DNA of 36,110 nucleotides from Gammaproteobacteria bacterium (lineage in GTDB: Bacteria > Pseudomonadota > Gammaproteobacteria > Pseudomonadales > Cellvibrionaceae). Where the stretch lies: contig JAGKWO010000056.1 in assembly GCA_021151835.1 (NCBI GenBank), positions 1 to 36,110 on the forward strand. The letters are read 5' to 3'. Shown here piece by piece: positions 9,030 to 17,137 of this stretch (its first letter is position 1; every line of letters begins with the position of its first letter). The translations under genes and the position numbers were made by a program. The notes beneath the pieces were generated by a model. The model saw nothing but the letters and a program-made list of their open reading frames with translations, ran no database searches and had not been told where the DNA came from.

Positions 9030-9169
9030 GCTGTAAGAGGTAATCCTTGGCTGCTTTTCAACGGCGAAATCAAGGTCGCAAGTGTGTCATAAGGTCCTGC
9101 CAAAGAGAAGATAAATGAGAAGTGACCTTAATAAGCAAGCCCTTGTCTTTACGTATGTTGTTGTAGCTG

Positions 9170-9198
9170 CTCCTTTTCTGGCTGCTTGGGGGTATAAT
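9170..9198 (+). promoter_or_regulatory. candidate sigma70 promoter for ffh
   Basis: A perfect -10 hexamer TATAAT at 9193-9198, about 95 bases upstream of the ffh start. The -35 at the expected distance (CTCCTT, 9170-9175) is poor. It lies in the divergent ypjD/ffh interval and points to ffh. Confidence 0.4.
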
Positions 9199-9293
9199 CG
9201 CGCCCACTTTATGTGGATGGTCCATTATTTTGCGACCTTGACCGGCCCCGGCCAGCATCCCCGCATCATTAACACTGATTTTTGAGACAGGCT

Positions 9294-10682
9294 ATGTTTG
9301 AGAATTTAACCGATCGTTTATCCCATACCCTGCGCAGTATTACTGGCAAGGCGCGCCTCAGTGAAGACAATATCAAGGATGCGCTGCGCGATGTGCGCAA
9401 AGCCCTGTTGGAGGCTGACGTTGCTTTACCCGTTGTTAAAACCTTTATTGATCAGGTGCGTAGCAGTGCCTTGGGCCAGCAAATCAGCAAAGCCTTAAAC
9501 CCGGGTCAGCAATTTATTAAAATCGTGGAGGCAGAGCTTATTGCCACCATGGGGCAGGCGAATGAGTCCTTGAATCTGGCTCAACAGCCACCTGCCATCG
9601 TGTTGATGGCAGGTTTGCAAGGTGCCGGTAAAACTACCTCGGTTGCCAAGTTGGCGCGTTTCCTGAAGGAGCGTGAGAAGAAAAAAGTACTGGTTGTAAG
9701 TGCGGATGTTTACCGCCCGGCGGCGATCCAGCAGTTGCAAACCCTGGCAAGTGAGGTCGGTGTTGAGTTTTATCCATCGACTGGCGACCAAAAGCCTTTG
9801 GATATTGCGCGCAATGCCATTGACCATGCGAAAAAGCAATTCTTTGATGTGTTGATTGTCGATACCGCTGGTCGCTTGCATGTCGATGAAGAATTGATGA
9901 CCGAAATTAAAGAGCTGCATGCAGCCATCAATCCTGTTGAAACCCTGTTTGTGATTGATGCCATGATCGGTCAGGATGCCGTTAATACGGCGAAAGCCTT
10001 TAATGATGCGTTACCACTCACCGGTGTGATCCTCACCAAAGCGGACGGTGATGCTCGTGGCGGTGCCGCGCTTTCAGTGCGTCACATCACTGGCAAGCCA
10101 ATCAAATTTTTGGGTGTGGGTGAAAAAGTTGATGCGCTTGAGCCATTCCATCCTGATCGTATTGCTTCGCGTATCCTTGGCATGGGTGATGTGCTCTCGC
10201 TGATTGAGCAGGTAGAGCGCAATGTTGATAAGGCCAAAGCAGAGAAATTAATCAAGAAAGTCAGCAAGGGTCAAAAATTTGATCTGGAAGATTTGCGTGA
10301 TCAATTGCAGCAGATGCAAAACATGGGTGGTTTGACATCCATGCTGGATAAGTTGCCGGGTTTGGGAAATGTGGCGCAACTGGCCCAATCTTCTAACATG
10401 AATAAGCAATTTAAAACCATGGAAGCTATTATTAATTCCATGACACCGGAAGAGCGCCGCAACCCGGATGATTTAAGCGGTTCGCGCAAGCGTCGTATCA
10501 CCGCCGGTTCCGGCACTGAAATTCAGGATTTGAATCGTTTGTTAAAACAATATAAACAAATGGCCAAAGTGATGGGCAAAATGAAAGGTGGCGGCATGCA
10601 AAAAATGATGCGCGGTATTAGTGGTGCTTTCCCTGGTGGTATGCCTCCCGGGGGAGCATTACCACCTGGCTTCCGCAAATAA
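9294..10682 (+). CDS. ffh: signal recognition particle GTPase Ffh
   Basis: Protein subunit of the SRP; binds 4.5S RNA and signal sequences and docks with FtsY at the membrane. N domain (1-90), then the G domain with P-loop GLQGAGKTT (107-115), DTAGRLHVD, and TKADGDARGGAA, then the methionine-rich M domain (SGSRKRRI RNA-binding motif, MGKMKGGGMQKMMRG). 462 aa. The start ATG 9294 gives MFENLTDRLS as in E. coli; a TTG at 9282 is unlikely. In many gammaproteobacteria rpsP-rimM-trmD-rplS follow; here a terminator and a convergent gene follow. Confidence 0.98.
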   Translation: MFENLTDRLSHTLRSITGKARLSEDNIKDALRDVRKALLEADVALPVVKTFIDQVRSSALGQQISKALNPGQQFIKIVEAELIATMGQANESLNLAQQPPAIVLMAGLQGAGKTTSVAKLARFLKEREKKKVLVVSADVYRPAAIQQLQTLASEVGVEFYPSTGDQKPLDIARNAIDHAKKQFFDVLIVDTAGRLHVDEELMTEIKELHAAINPVETLFVIDAMIGQDAVNTAKAFNDALPLTGVILTKADGDARGGAALSVRHITGKPIKFLGVGEKVDALEPFHPDRIASRILGMGDVLSLIEQVERNVDKAKAEKLIKKVSKGQKFDLEDLRDQLQQMQNMGGLTSMLDKLPGLGNVAQLAQSSNMNKQFKTMEAIINSMTPEERRNPDDLSGSRKRRITAGSGTEIQDLNRLLKQYKQMAKVMGKMKGGGMQKMMRGISGAFPGGMPPGGALPPGFRK

Positions 10683-10687
10683 TTTAT

Positions 10688-10716
10688 AAAAAACCCGCAA
10701 ATTTGCGGGTTTTTTT
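10688..10716. terminator. bidirectional terminator after ffh
   Basis: AAACCCGCAAATTTGCGGGTTT is a fully palindromic stem flanked by A and T runs, so it can terminate ffh on the plus strand and the YjbQ operon on the minus strand. Confidence 0.92.
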
Positions 10717-10794
10717 ATGTTGCTACTATTTAAATGTAATAAAGATATTGACGGTGCAGCTACCGGTATTTTGCATTTTTCATGGCCGGTAATG

Positions 10795-11223
10795 TTATTT
10801 ACCAGTTTCACCTTGCAGGGTTAATACCAGTAATCGGCGTCCCCCATGATTGCGGTGCTCGCATAAATAAATTCCTTGCCACATTCCCAAATTTAAACGC
10901 CCCTGTGTCACAGGAATGTTTAGGCTGGCACCAAGCAAGCTGCTTTTTAGATGTGCGGGAAGATCATCACTTCCCTCATCATTATGCAAATAATATGGCT
11001 GATCTTCAGGGACTGCCCGATTAAAAAAACTTTCGAAATCCTTGCGCACCGTTGGATCTGCGTTTTCATTAATGGTGATGGATGCCGATGTATGTTTGAT
11101 AAGGATATTCAATAAACCGATATTTATTTGCTGGAGCTCCGGCAATTCCTCAAGTATTTCAGTTGTGATCAGATGAAAACCCCTATGCCGGGCTGACAAC
11201 TGAATTTCTTTTTGTATCCACAT
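10795..11223 (-). CDS. yjbQ: YjbQ family (UPF0047) protein
   Basis: 142 aa, nearly colinear with E. coli YjbQ, a small trimeric protein with reported weak thiamine-phosphate synthase activity. Signature segments: RGFHLIT near the N-terminus, KHTSASITINEN (about 44-55), DPTVRKDFE, and MWQGIYLCEHRNHGGRR at the C-terminus, with the conserved His and Glu. I start it at ATG 11223 (MWIQKEIQLS), where GGGAG lies eight bases upstream; the GTG/ATG-less extension to 11241 is not conserved. It begins 18 bases after the HopJ-family gene and is probably cotranscribed with it. Confidence 0.92.
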   Translation of the reverse strand: MWIQKEIQLSARHRGFHLITTEILEELPELQQINIGLLNILIKHTSASITINENADPTVRKDFESFFNRAVPEDQPYYLHNDEGSDDLPAHLKSSLLGASLNIPVTQGRLNLGMWQGIYLCEHRNHGGRRLLVLTLQGETGK

Positions 11224-11241
11224 GGAATGGACTCCCGGCAT

Positions 11242-11586
11242 TTATTTAGGGGATAGGGCTTGACCTTTAAAACTTATGCCTGGCCACCCGTATTTAATAA
11301 AATTCCGAATGTTTTGATGGTCAGTTGCTGTCGGATGGAGCAAGACGTCAACCCGGTAATAATCTCCAAAGCAATTCAATGTTTGTTGCTGGTTTAAACC
11401 GGTTTGTTGCGCAAAAGAAAATAACTTGCATGAACCTGAGTTTTGTCCGGCTTCGTTTTTCAGCTCACCATTTTGGAATTCAGTGGGAGTAAAATCATAG
11501 TGTGCATCAATTACGGCAATAGTTTCTTTAAAATCAATATTATTTGGTGTCGCATTTAATTTTGCGATGAATTCTTCGATGGTCAT
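11242..11586 (-). CDS. HopJ-family protein (function unknown)
   Basis: 114 aa, MTIEEFIAKLN..., matching the HopJ/type III effector-like family: DFKETIAVIDAHYDFTPTEF, the NGELKNEAGQNSGSCKLFSFA core, and the C-terminal GWPGISF. Despite the family name, these proteins are widespread in bacteria without type III secretion and no secretion genes lie nearby, so an effector role should not be assumed. ATG 11586 preferred over TTG 11601. First gene of a two-gene unit with yjbQ, divergent from the malic enzyme. Confidence 0.85.
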   Translation of the reverse strand: MTIEEFIAKLNATPNNIDFKETIAVIDAHYDFTPTEFQNGELKNEAGQNSGSCKLFSFAQQTGLNQQQTLNCFGDYYRVDVLLHPTATDHQNIRNFIKYGWPGISFKGQALSPK

Positions 11587-11748
11587 AATTAGTTCTGCCA
11601 ATTGATGGTAAGGGTCAATGATAAATTCTGTCGGGCTTATTTTACCCCCTGGATAACAAAAATAATAATTCTTATACGTTTATGCTCTGGTTGTATCAGA
11701 TTATTTGCGCTATGGTTGCCATATATAAGCCTCCTGTCAGTGATTGTC

Positions 11749-13446
11749 ATGACGAAAAAACGCCCAATTTATATTCCTTTCGCAGGACCAGCCCTGTTAG
11801 AGGCCCCACTTTTAAATAAAGGTAGTGCGTTTAGCCAACGCGAGCGGCAACAATTTAATCTTGAAGGTCTTTTGCCCTACAAAATTGAAACAATTGAAGA
11901 GCAGGAGGCTCGTGTTTATCACCAGTTATGTTCCTTCCAAACACCAATCGATAAGCACATCTATTTACGCAATATTCAGGACACCAACGAAACAGCTTAT
12001 TTTCGCTTGGTTACTGACCATCTCACCGAAATAATGCCTCTGATTTACACGCCTACAGTGGGCTTGGCTTGCCAGCAATTTTCTAAAATATATCGCCGTA
12101 AACGCGGTCTTTTTATTTCATACCCGGACCGTGATCGCATTGAAGATATGTTGCAAAATGCGACCAAACAAAATGTGAAAGTTATCGTAGTTACCGATGG
12201 TGAGCGAATTCTGGGGCTAGGTGATCAGGGGATCGGGGGAATGGGCATCCCGATTGGCAAGTTGGCTCTCTACACTGCATGCGGCGGTATTAGCCCTGCA
12301 TACACTTTGCCTGTAACCCTTGATGTCGGCACCAATAATGCGGCCTTGCTGGATGATCCCATGTATATGGGCTGGCGCCATCCCCGTATCACCGGTGATG
12401 ATTATTACGAATTTGTTGATGAGTTTATCCAGGCGGTAAAAGTACGTTGGCCAAATGTGCTCTTGCAATTTGAGGATTTTGCTCAAGATCATGCAACGCC
12501 ATTGCTAACACGTTATCGCAATCAACTCTGTTGTTTTAACGATGACATTCAAGGGACTGCAGCAGTAGCTGTGGGTACATTGATGTCTGCATGCCTGGCA
12601 AAAGGAGAAAAACTTCGTGATCAACGTATTGTATTCGCCGGAGCAGGCTCTGCAGGTTGCGGGATAGCCGATCAAATCATCAAACATATGATTGCAGAGG
12701 GTGCTACAGAATCTGATGCTCGCAATCGTATTTTTTTGTTAAGCAAAGATGGTTTATTGCAAGAAAACTCCCCTGGTCTATTTGAATTTCAAATTCCTTT
12801 TTGCACTCCTGATAGTGTAGTGAATACCTGGAAGTTGACTCGTCCGCATAATGACGGACCTATTAACTTATTGGATGTAGTAACCAATACAATACCAACT
12901 GTGTTAATTGGCGTGTCTGGCCAGGCGGGTTTATTTACCAAGGCGATTGTAGAAACCATGCTATTGCATTGTGATCGCCCCTTGATTTTGCCGTTATCGA
13001 ATCCAACTTCACAAGCTGAGGCGCAACCAGTGGATTTATTGCGCTGGAGTGGTGGACGTGTCCTGGTGGCAACTGGTAGTCCCTTTCCGCCAGTAGACAT
13101 GGGGGATGAAACTGTTGAGATTGCCCAATGCAATAACAGTTATATTTTCCCTGGCGTTGGTTTGGGCGTTATTACTGCAAAAGCCTCGAGAATTACTGAC
13201 AATATGATGATGGCTGCTAGCAAGGCACTTGCAAGTGCATCACCTATTGCACAAACAGGTAACGGTGCTTTATTGCCATCATTGGAAACCATTCGCGCTG
13301 TTAGCAGACTAATTGCTAAGGCTGTCGTAATTCAGGCTATTGCCGATGAAGTGGCGTTACCGATTCCTGACGATATTATTGAAGAGAAAATAGAGAAAAA
13401 TTTTTGGGAACCCGAGTATAGGGAATATCGTCGTACGTCATTCTAG
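11749..13446 (+). CDS. maeA: NAD-dependent malic enzyme
   Basis: Oxidatively decarboxylates malate to pyruvate with NAD(H). From ATG 11749 the product is 565 aa, the same length as E. coli MaeA. Seen in order: PLIYTPTVGLACQQFS (catalytic Tyr), VVTDGERILGLGDQGIGGMGI, the metal-site segment LLQFEDFAQDHA, FNDDIQGTAAV, and a Rossmann motif VFAGAGSAGCGIADQII. The open frame extends upstream to 11602 but that stretch is a hydrophobic, unconserved translation of the intergenic region. Stands alone; no terminator hairpin is obvious after it. Confidence 0.95.
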   Translation: MTKKRPIYIPFAGPALLEAPLLNKGSAFSQRERQQFNLEGLLPYKIETIEEQEARVYHQLCSFQTPIDKHIYLRNIQDTNETAYFRLVTDHLTEIMPLIYTPTVGLACQQFSKIYRRKRGLFISYPDRDRIEDMLQNATKQNVKVIVVTDGERILGLGDQGIGGMGIPIGKLALYTACGGISPAYTLPVTLDVGTNNAALLDDPMYMGWRHPRITGDDYYEFVDEFIQAVKVRWPNVLLQFEDFAQDHATPLLTRYRNQLCCFNDDIQGTAAVAVGTLMSACLAKGEKLRDQRIVFAGAGSAGCGIADQIIKHMIAEGATESDARNRIFLLSKDGLLQENSPGLFEFQIPFCTPDSVVNTWKLTRPHNDGPINLLDVVTNTIPTVLIGVSGQAGLFTKAIVETMLLHCDRPLILPLSNPTSQAEAQPVDLLRWSGGRVLVATGSPFPPVDMGDETVEIAQCNNSYIFPGVGLGVITAKASRITDNMMMAASKALASASPIAQTGNGALLPSLETIRAVSRLIAKAVVIQAIADEVALPIPDDIIEEKIEKNFWEPEYREYRRTSF

Positions 13447-13816
13447 GGACGTATCTGAGTAGTAATACCTGCTCGTAAAAAGTTTGTGCAATTTATTTTT
13501 TTGTAACCTATATGCTAGTCTTCGAAAAGAGAGTTAAAGATTTGGGTTCTACAACCATAACCTTGATAAGCATTCTTACTATAAAGTTACATTAAGTTGT
13601 GGAATAGAGTGACAACTGGTCTGTTTGACCATAAAATCACCACTGAATTAAATATAGTTGATTTTGACGCCATTCTCTCTATCGTTTCTATTGCGGCTGA
13701 TGCAAAATAGGCGATAACAGAAGGAACGGGCCGATGATCTGAAAGCTATACGTGAGGAGCTTGCACCTTGGTAATAACTTTGGGTCATAAAGGCATGGCG
13801 TTCAAATAAACAGCCT
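13447..13816. other. AT-rich intergenic stretch without a recognisable gene
   Basis: Every frame is broken by stops. Two short open stretches are visible on the plus strand: one ending at the TAG near 13710 (reads VTTGLFDHKITTELNIVDF...) and one ending TAA near 13774 (KERADDLKAIREELAPW). They look like gene debris, but I cannot assign a parent. No terminator or clear promoter seen. Confidence 0.5.
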
Positions 13817-13960
13817 ATGCGGATACGTCAGGAGTGTAACCGGTGCCAATACAAGGGCAGTTTCAAAGCGCGAGTCATAAAAGATTCATGATTTCGCAGC
13901 TTGGGCAATCCTGTAGCCAGTGCTATTGCATTAACCCTAACCCTTTTTATAGCTTTTTAA
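13817..13960 (+). pseudogene. decayed IS66-type TnpA / IS orfA-like transposase fragment
   Basis: From ATG 13817 the frame reads MRIRQECNRCQYKGSFKARV then IKDS and a stop at 13889-13891; reading on gives FRSLGNPVASAIAL, and after a one-base shift INPNPF. This follows the layout of the helix-turn-helix protein of IS66-type elements (EFKARVV...PGASVAAVALAHGINANL). An internal stop plus a frameshift mean it is dead. No terminal inverted repeats or other transposase parts were recognised. The match is by eye and moderate. Confidence 0.45.
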
Positions 13961-13992
13961 TCGACCTGAGTTGTTCGATAAAGGACTAAAAC

Positions 13993-14202
13993 ATGGATTT
14001 TCTTTCTGCACAGAAGTTGCGCGAGCAATATCCTGCTGTGCGTCCGGGTTTCCAAATGAATAAGAAACATTGGAATACTGTCATTTTGGATGGGTCTGTT
14101 CCTACCGAACAGATTCAGCGCATGATTGATCATTCCTATCAATTGATAGTCGACAACCTGCCTACATCTGAACGTGAGCAATTGCTTGCCTCTAAAAAGT
14201 AA
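13993..14202 (+). CDS. MmcQ/YjbR-like protein, C-terminal part only
   Basis: 69 aa. LREQYPAVRPGFQMNKKHWN, then TVILDGSVP and MIDHSYQLIVDNL, match the C-terminal half of MmcQ/YjbR (DUF419) proteins, which are usually about 115-120 aa and have a double-wing DNA-binding-like fold. The N-terminal half is missing and the sequence directly upstream is the transposase-like scar, so this looks like a gene cut by an old insertion. However it has an ATG with AAAGGA at 13980-13985 at good spacing, so a short product may still be made. Its 3' end contains the candidate promoter of the next gene. Confidence 0.6.
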   Translation: MDFLSAQKLREQYPAVRPGFQMNKKHWNTVILDGSVPTEQIQRMIDHSYQLIVDNLPTSEREQLLASKK

Positions 14203-14203
14203 T

Positions 14204-14230
14204 TGCTAAAATGCGCCGGATTTTATCCGG
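14204..14230 (+). promoter_or_regulatory. candidate extended -10 promoter plus 15-bp palindrome upstream of XRE-cupin gene
   Basis: TGCTAAAAT at 14204-14212 is an extended -10 match; the -35 is poor. Four bases on, CCGGAT-TTT-ATCCGG (14216-14230) is a perfect palindrome at about the transcription start, the right place for an operator, possibly for autoregulation by the downstream regulator. Inference only. Confidence 0.35.
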
Positions 14231-14270
14231 TGCCGTCACAAAATGGATACAGGGTGGTTTAGGTGTTGAT

Positions 14271-14858
14271 ATGTCTAACAAAGGCGTCGACCTGGATTTG
14301 AATGATCCTTCCAGCGCTCAAAACTCCAATAATAATGTGGGTATCCGGCTTAAATTAATTCGCGAAACCTATGGTATTTCCCAGCGTGAGTTAGCTAAGC
14401 GAGCTGGTGTGACTAATAGCAGCATTTCAATGATTGAGTTGGGGCAGGTCAGTCCTAGTATTCAATCGCTTGAACGAATCCTTTCTGTTGTTTCGATCAA
14501 GTTGGCTGATTTTTTTGATTTTCATCTGGATTCATCAGTCCGTGTCGCCCCAATGTCCAATGGGACCGCGCAATTATTTTCTTCAGCTCAACATGACTCA
14601 TCCAGGGAAAAAGGCCAATTATTTGCTCAATCTATCATTGTTCCTATTGGTGGATCAGATGGTTTAACGCTTCTGGAGCATGATACCTGTGGCGTGGTAT
14701 TGGCTGGTAAAGCGCAATTAAAATCAGCGTCTGTTATTGATTCATTGATCGCCGGGGATACGTTTTACATTCCCATGCGTCAACTGTATCAATTCATTAA
14801 TTCGGGCGATGTTCCTCTTAAATTATTTGTTTGTTCGGTTTTTGCACATAGTTATTAA
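14271..14858 (+). CDS. XRE-family transcriptional regulator with cupin domain
   Basis: 195 aa. Helix-turn-helix at about residues 25-80 (IRLKLIRETYGISQRELAKR, then AGVTNSSISMIELGQVSPSI) followed by a C-terminal cupin barrel (about 105-195; LLEHDTCGVVLAGKAQLK, AGDTFYIPM). This is the layout of PuuR-type regulators, where the cupin senses a small metabolite; the ligand is unknown here. Metal-binding histidines of classical cupins are not obvious. ATG 14271 is preferred over the 14211 start, which would translate the palindrome. It precedes fadB by about 120 bases, so control of fadBA is possible but unproven. Confidence 0.82.
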   Translation: MSNKGVDLDLNDPSSAQNSNNNVGIRLKLIRETYGISQRELAKRAGVTNSSISMIELGQVSPSIQSLERILSVVSIKLADFFDFHLDSSVRVAPMSNGTAQLFSSAQHDSSREKGQLFAQSIIVPIGGSDGLTLLEHDTCGVVLAGKAQLKSASVIDSLIAGDTFYIPMRQLYQFINSGDVPLKLFVCSVFAHSY

Positions 14859-14977
14859 TTGTTGCATTTTTTTGTGCGTTATTCCCCATCAGTCTGCTCT
14901 CCTGTAAGGCAAGTTAACTTCAGCCTGCTAAACTCATAACCAGTTTTTCCCTCCTTATTCCAATGAGAGATTTGATT

Positions 14978-17125
14978 ATGTTCCAAGGAAAAGCCCTTAA
15001 GGTTTCACTGCTACCCGATGGTATCGCAGAGTTGACCTTTGACCTGCAAGGCGAGTCAGTTAATAAATTCAACCTGCTTGCGGTATCTGAACTCCAGCAA
15101 GTGCTTGATTTACTCGAACAAGCCAAAGACGTTAAGGGTCTGGTGGTGACGAGTGCCAAGGATGTATTTATTGTCGGGGCGGATATTATGGAATTTGGCG
15201 CTGTATTTGCGTCGGGTCCGGAAAATATTACCAGTCATCTGGCAACTAATAATCGGAACTTTTGCCGCCTCGAAGACCTGCCATTTCCAACGGTAGTGGC
15301 AATAAACGGTTTCGCCTTGGGCGGCGGGTTAGAGTTTTGCCTCTCTTGTGATTACCGTATTGCCAGCACTGCAGCAAAAGTGGGATTGCCAGAAACCAAG
15401 CTCGGGATAATTCCGGGCTGGGGCGGTACCGTACGTTTACCGCGCGTTGCGGGCCTTGATACTGCCGTGGAGTGGATTGCTGCCGGTAAAGAAAACGATG
15501 CAGAAGCAGCTCTCACTGCCCGTGTTGTTGATGCTGTTGTGGAACCAGCCAAACTTAAGGATGCCGCTTTGCATTGCCTGAAGCAGTGCATCAGTGGCAA
15601 ATTTGATTATCTGGCGCGCCGTACGCAGAAAAAAGGCCCCCTTAAGCTGAACTTTATCGAGTCAATGATGGCTTTTGAAACCTCAAAAGCATTTGTTGGT
15701 GCGCAAGCAGGGCGTAATTACCCGGCGCCGGTGAGCGCGATCAAGGCAATGCAAAAAGCGGCCGATAAGGGGCGTGATGAAGCATTGCAGGCCGAGGCAG
15801 AAAATTTTGCCAAAATGGCGCAAACCCCGGTGGCGCAATCATTGGTGGGTATTTTTGTCAACGAACAAATGCTGGCCAAAAAAGCAAAAGGGTGGGAGAA
15901 AAAAGCGGATAAAAAAATTGAGCGTGCTGCTGTACTGGGGGCTGGCATTATGGGTGGTGGTATCGCCTATCAGTCCGCACTTAAAGGTGTGCCGATCAAA
16001 ATGAAAGATATTGCCCAAAAAGGAATTGATCTGGGCTTATCGGAAGCCAATAAATTAATCAGCAAGCGTGTTGAGCGCAAAAAAATTTCAGCAGCCGAAA
16101 TGGGCGATGTATTGAATCGTATCGAGCCCGCGCTAAGTTACGATGGTTTTGATAACGTCGATATTGTTGTCGAGGCGGTTGTTGAAAATCCGAAAGTAAA
16201 AAAAGCAGTGCTGGCGGAAGCTGAATCCAACGTCAGCGCTGATACTGTTATTGCATCCAATACCTCAACAATTTCCATTTCATTGTTAGCAGAAGCGCTG
16301 GCCCGCCCCGAAAACTTTTGTGGCATGCACTTTTTTAATCCAGTGCATATGATGCCGTTGGTGGAAGTTATTCGCGGTGTAAAAACCTCCGATAACGCCG
16401 TTGCACGCACAGTGGCTTATGCGAATGCCATGGGGAAAAAACCAATCGTTGTAAAAGATTGTCCCGGTTTTTTGGTAAACAGGGTTTTGTTCCCCTACCT
16501 TGCCGGTTTTGCAATGTTGGTGCGCGACGGGGTGGATTTCCAGCGTATCGATAAATTGATGGAAACCTGGGGCTGGCCGATGGGTCCGGCTTACCTGCTT
16601 GATGTAGTTGGAATTGATACGGCCGTCCATGCAGAAAAGGTCATGGCAGATGGTTTTCCTGATCGTATGAGGCGTGACTTTACATCCTGTACCGACGTTC
16701 TTTTCGCCGCAGGACGCTTGGGTCAGAAAAATGGAAAAGGTTTTTATAATTACGAATTGGATAAAAAAGGCAAACCCGCAAAAGTAGCTGCACCTGAAGT
16801 ATTAGATATTCTCAAGCCAACTATCACAGGTGCAGTTGAGTTGAGCGATGAAGACATTATTGCGCGCATGATGATTCCAATGGCAACCGAATTAACGCGC
16901 TGCCTGGACGAAGGCATAGTGGAAACGGCAGCAGAAGCGGATATGGCACTGGTGTATGGAACTGGTTTTCCTCCCTTCCGTGGTGGTGTATTCCGTTGGA
17001 TTGATTCCATTGGTGCCCAGGCATTCTGCGATCTGGCAACTAAATTCAGCAATCTAGGCGCGCTCTATTCCGCTCCCGATAGCTTGAAAGCCAAAGCAGC
17101 CAACAATCAGAAATTTTACGGTTAA
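14978..17125 (+). CDS. fadB: fatty-acid oxidation complex alpha subunit FadB
   Basis: Multifunctional enoyl-CoA hydratase, 3-hydroxyacyl-CoA dehydrogenase and isomerase of beta-oxidation; pairs with FadA. The N-terminal crotonase domain keeps both catalytic glutamates, Glu119 (GGGLEFCL) and Glu139 (GLPETKLG). The dehydrogenase domain has the NAD motif LGAGIMGGGIA (320-330) and catalytic histidine in GMHFFNPVHMMP. 715 aa from ATG 14978, the same length as Pseudomonas FadB; GAGAGA at 14965-14970 supports this start over ATG 14963. fadA begins 12 bases after its stop. Confidence 0.97.
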   Translation: MFQGKALKVSLLPDGIAELTFDLQGESVNKFNLLAVSELQQVLDLLEQAKDVKGLVVTSAKDVFIVGADIMEFGAVFASGPENITSHLATNNRNFCRLEDLPFPTVVAINGFALGGGLEFCLSCDYRIASTAAKVGLPETKLGIIPGWGGTVRLPRVAGLDTAVEWIAAGKENDAEAALTARVVDAVVEPAKLKDAALHCLKQCISGKFDYLARRTQKKGPLKLNFIESMMAFETSKAFVGAQAGRNYPAPVSAIKAMQKAADKGRDEALQAEAENFAKMAQTPVAQSLVGIFVNEQMLAKKAKGWEKKADKKIERAAVLGAGIMGGGIAYQSALKGVPIKMKDIAQKGIDLGLSEANKLISKRVERKKISAAEMGDVLNRIEPALSYDGFDNVDIVVEAVVENPKVKKAVLAEAESNVSADTVIASNTSTISISLLAEALARPENFCGMHFFNPVHMMPLVEVIRGVKTSDNAVARTVAYANAMGKKPIVVKDCPGFLVNRVLFPYLAGFAMLVRDGVDFQRIDKLMETWGWPMGPAYLLDVVGIDTAVHAEKVMADGFPDRMRRDFTSCTDVLFAAGRLGQKNGKGFYNYELDKKGKPAKVAAPEVLDILKPTITGAVELSDEDIIARMMIPMATELTRCLDEGIVETAAEADMALVYGTGFPPFRGGVFRWIDSIGAQAFCDLATKFSNLGALYSAPDSLKAKAANNQKFYG

Positions 17126-17137
17126 GGAGTCAGAGTA

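Noticed and set aside
11242..11586. HopJ family name suggests a type III secreted effector
   Set aside because: The family is common in bacteria lacking type III secretion, no secretion or chaperone genes are nearby, and it is paired with the housekeeping yjbQ.
11602..11748. Hydrophobic N-terminal extension of the malic enzyme (possible membrane anchor)
   Set aside because: From ATG 11749 the protein is exactly the normal 565 aa; the extension is AT-rich intergenic sequence.
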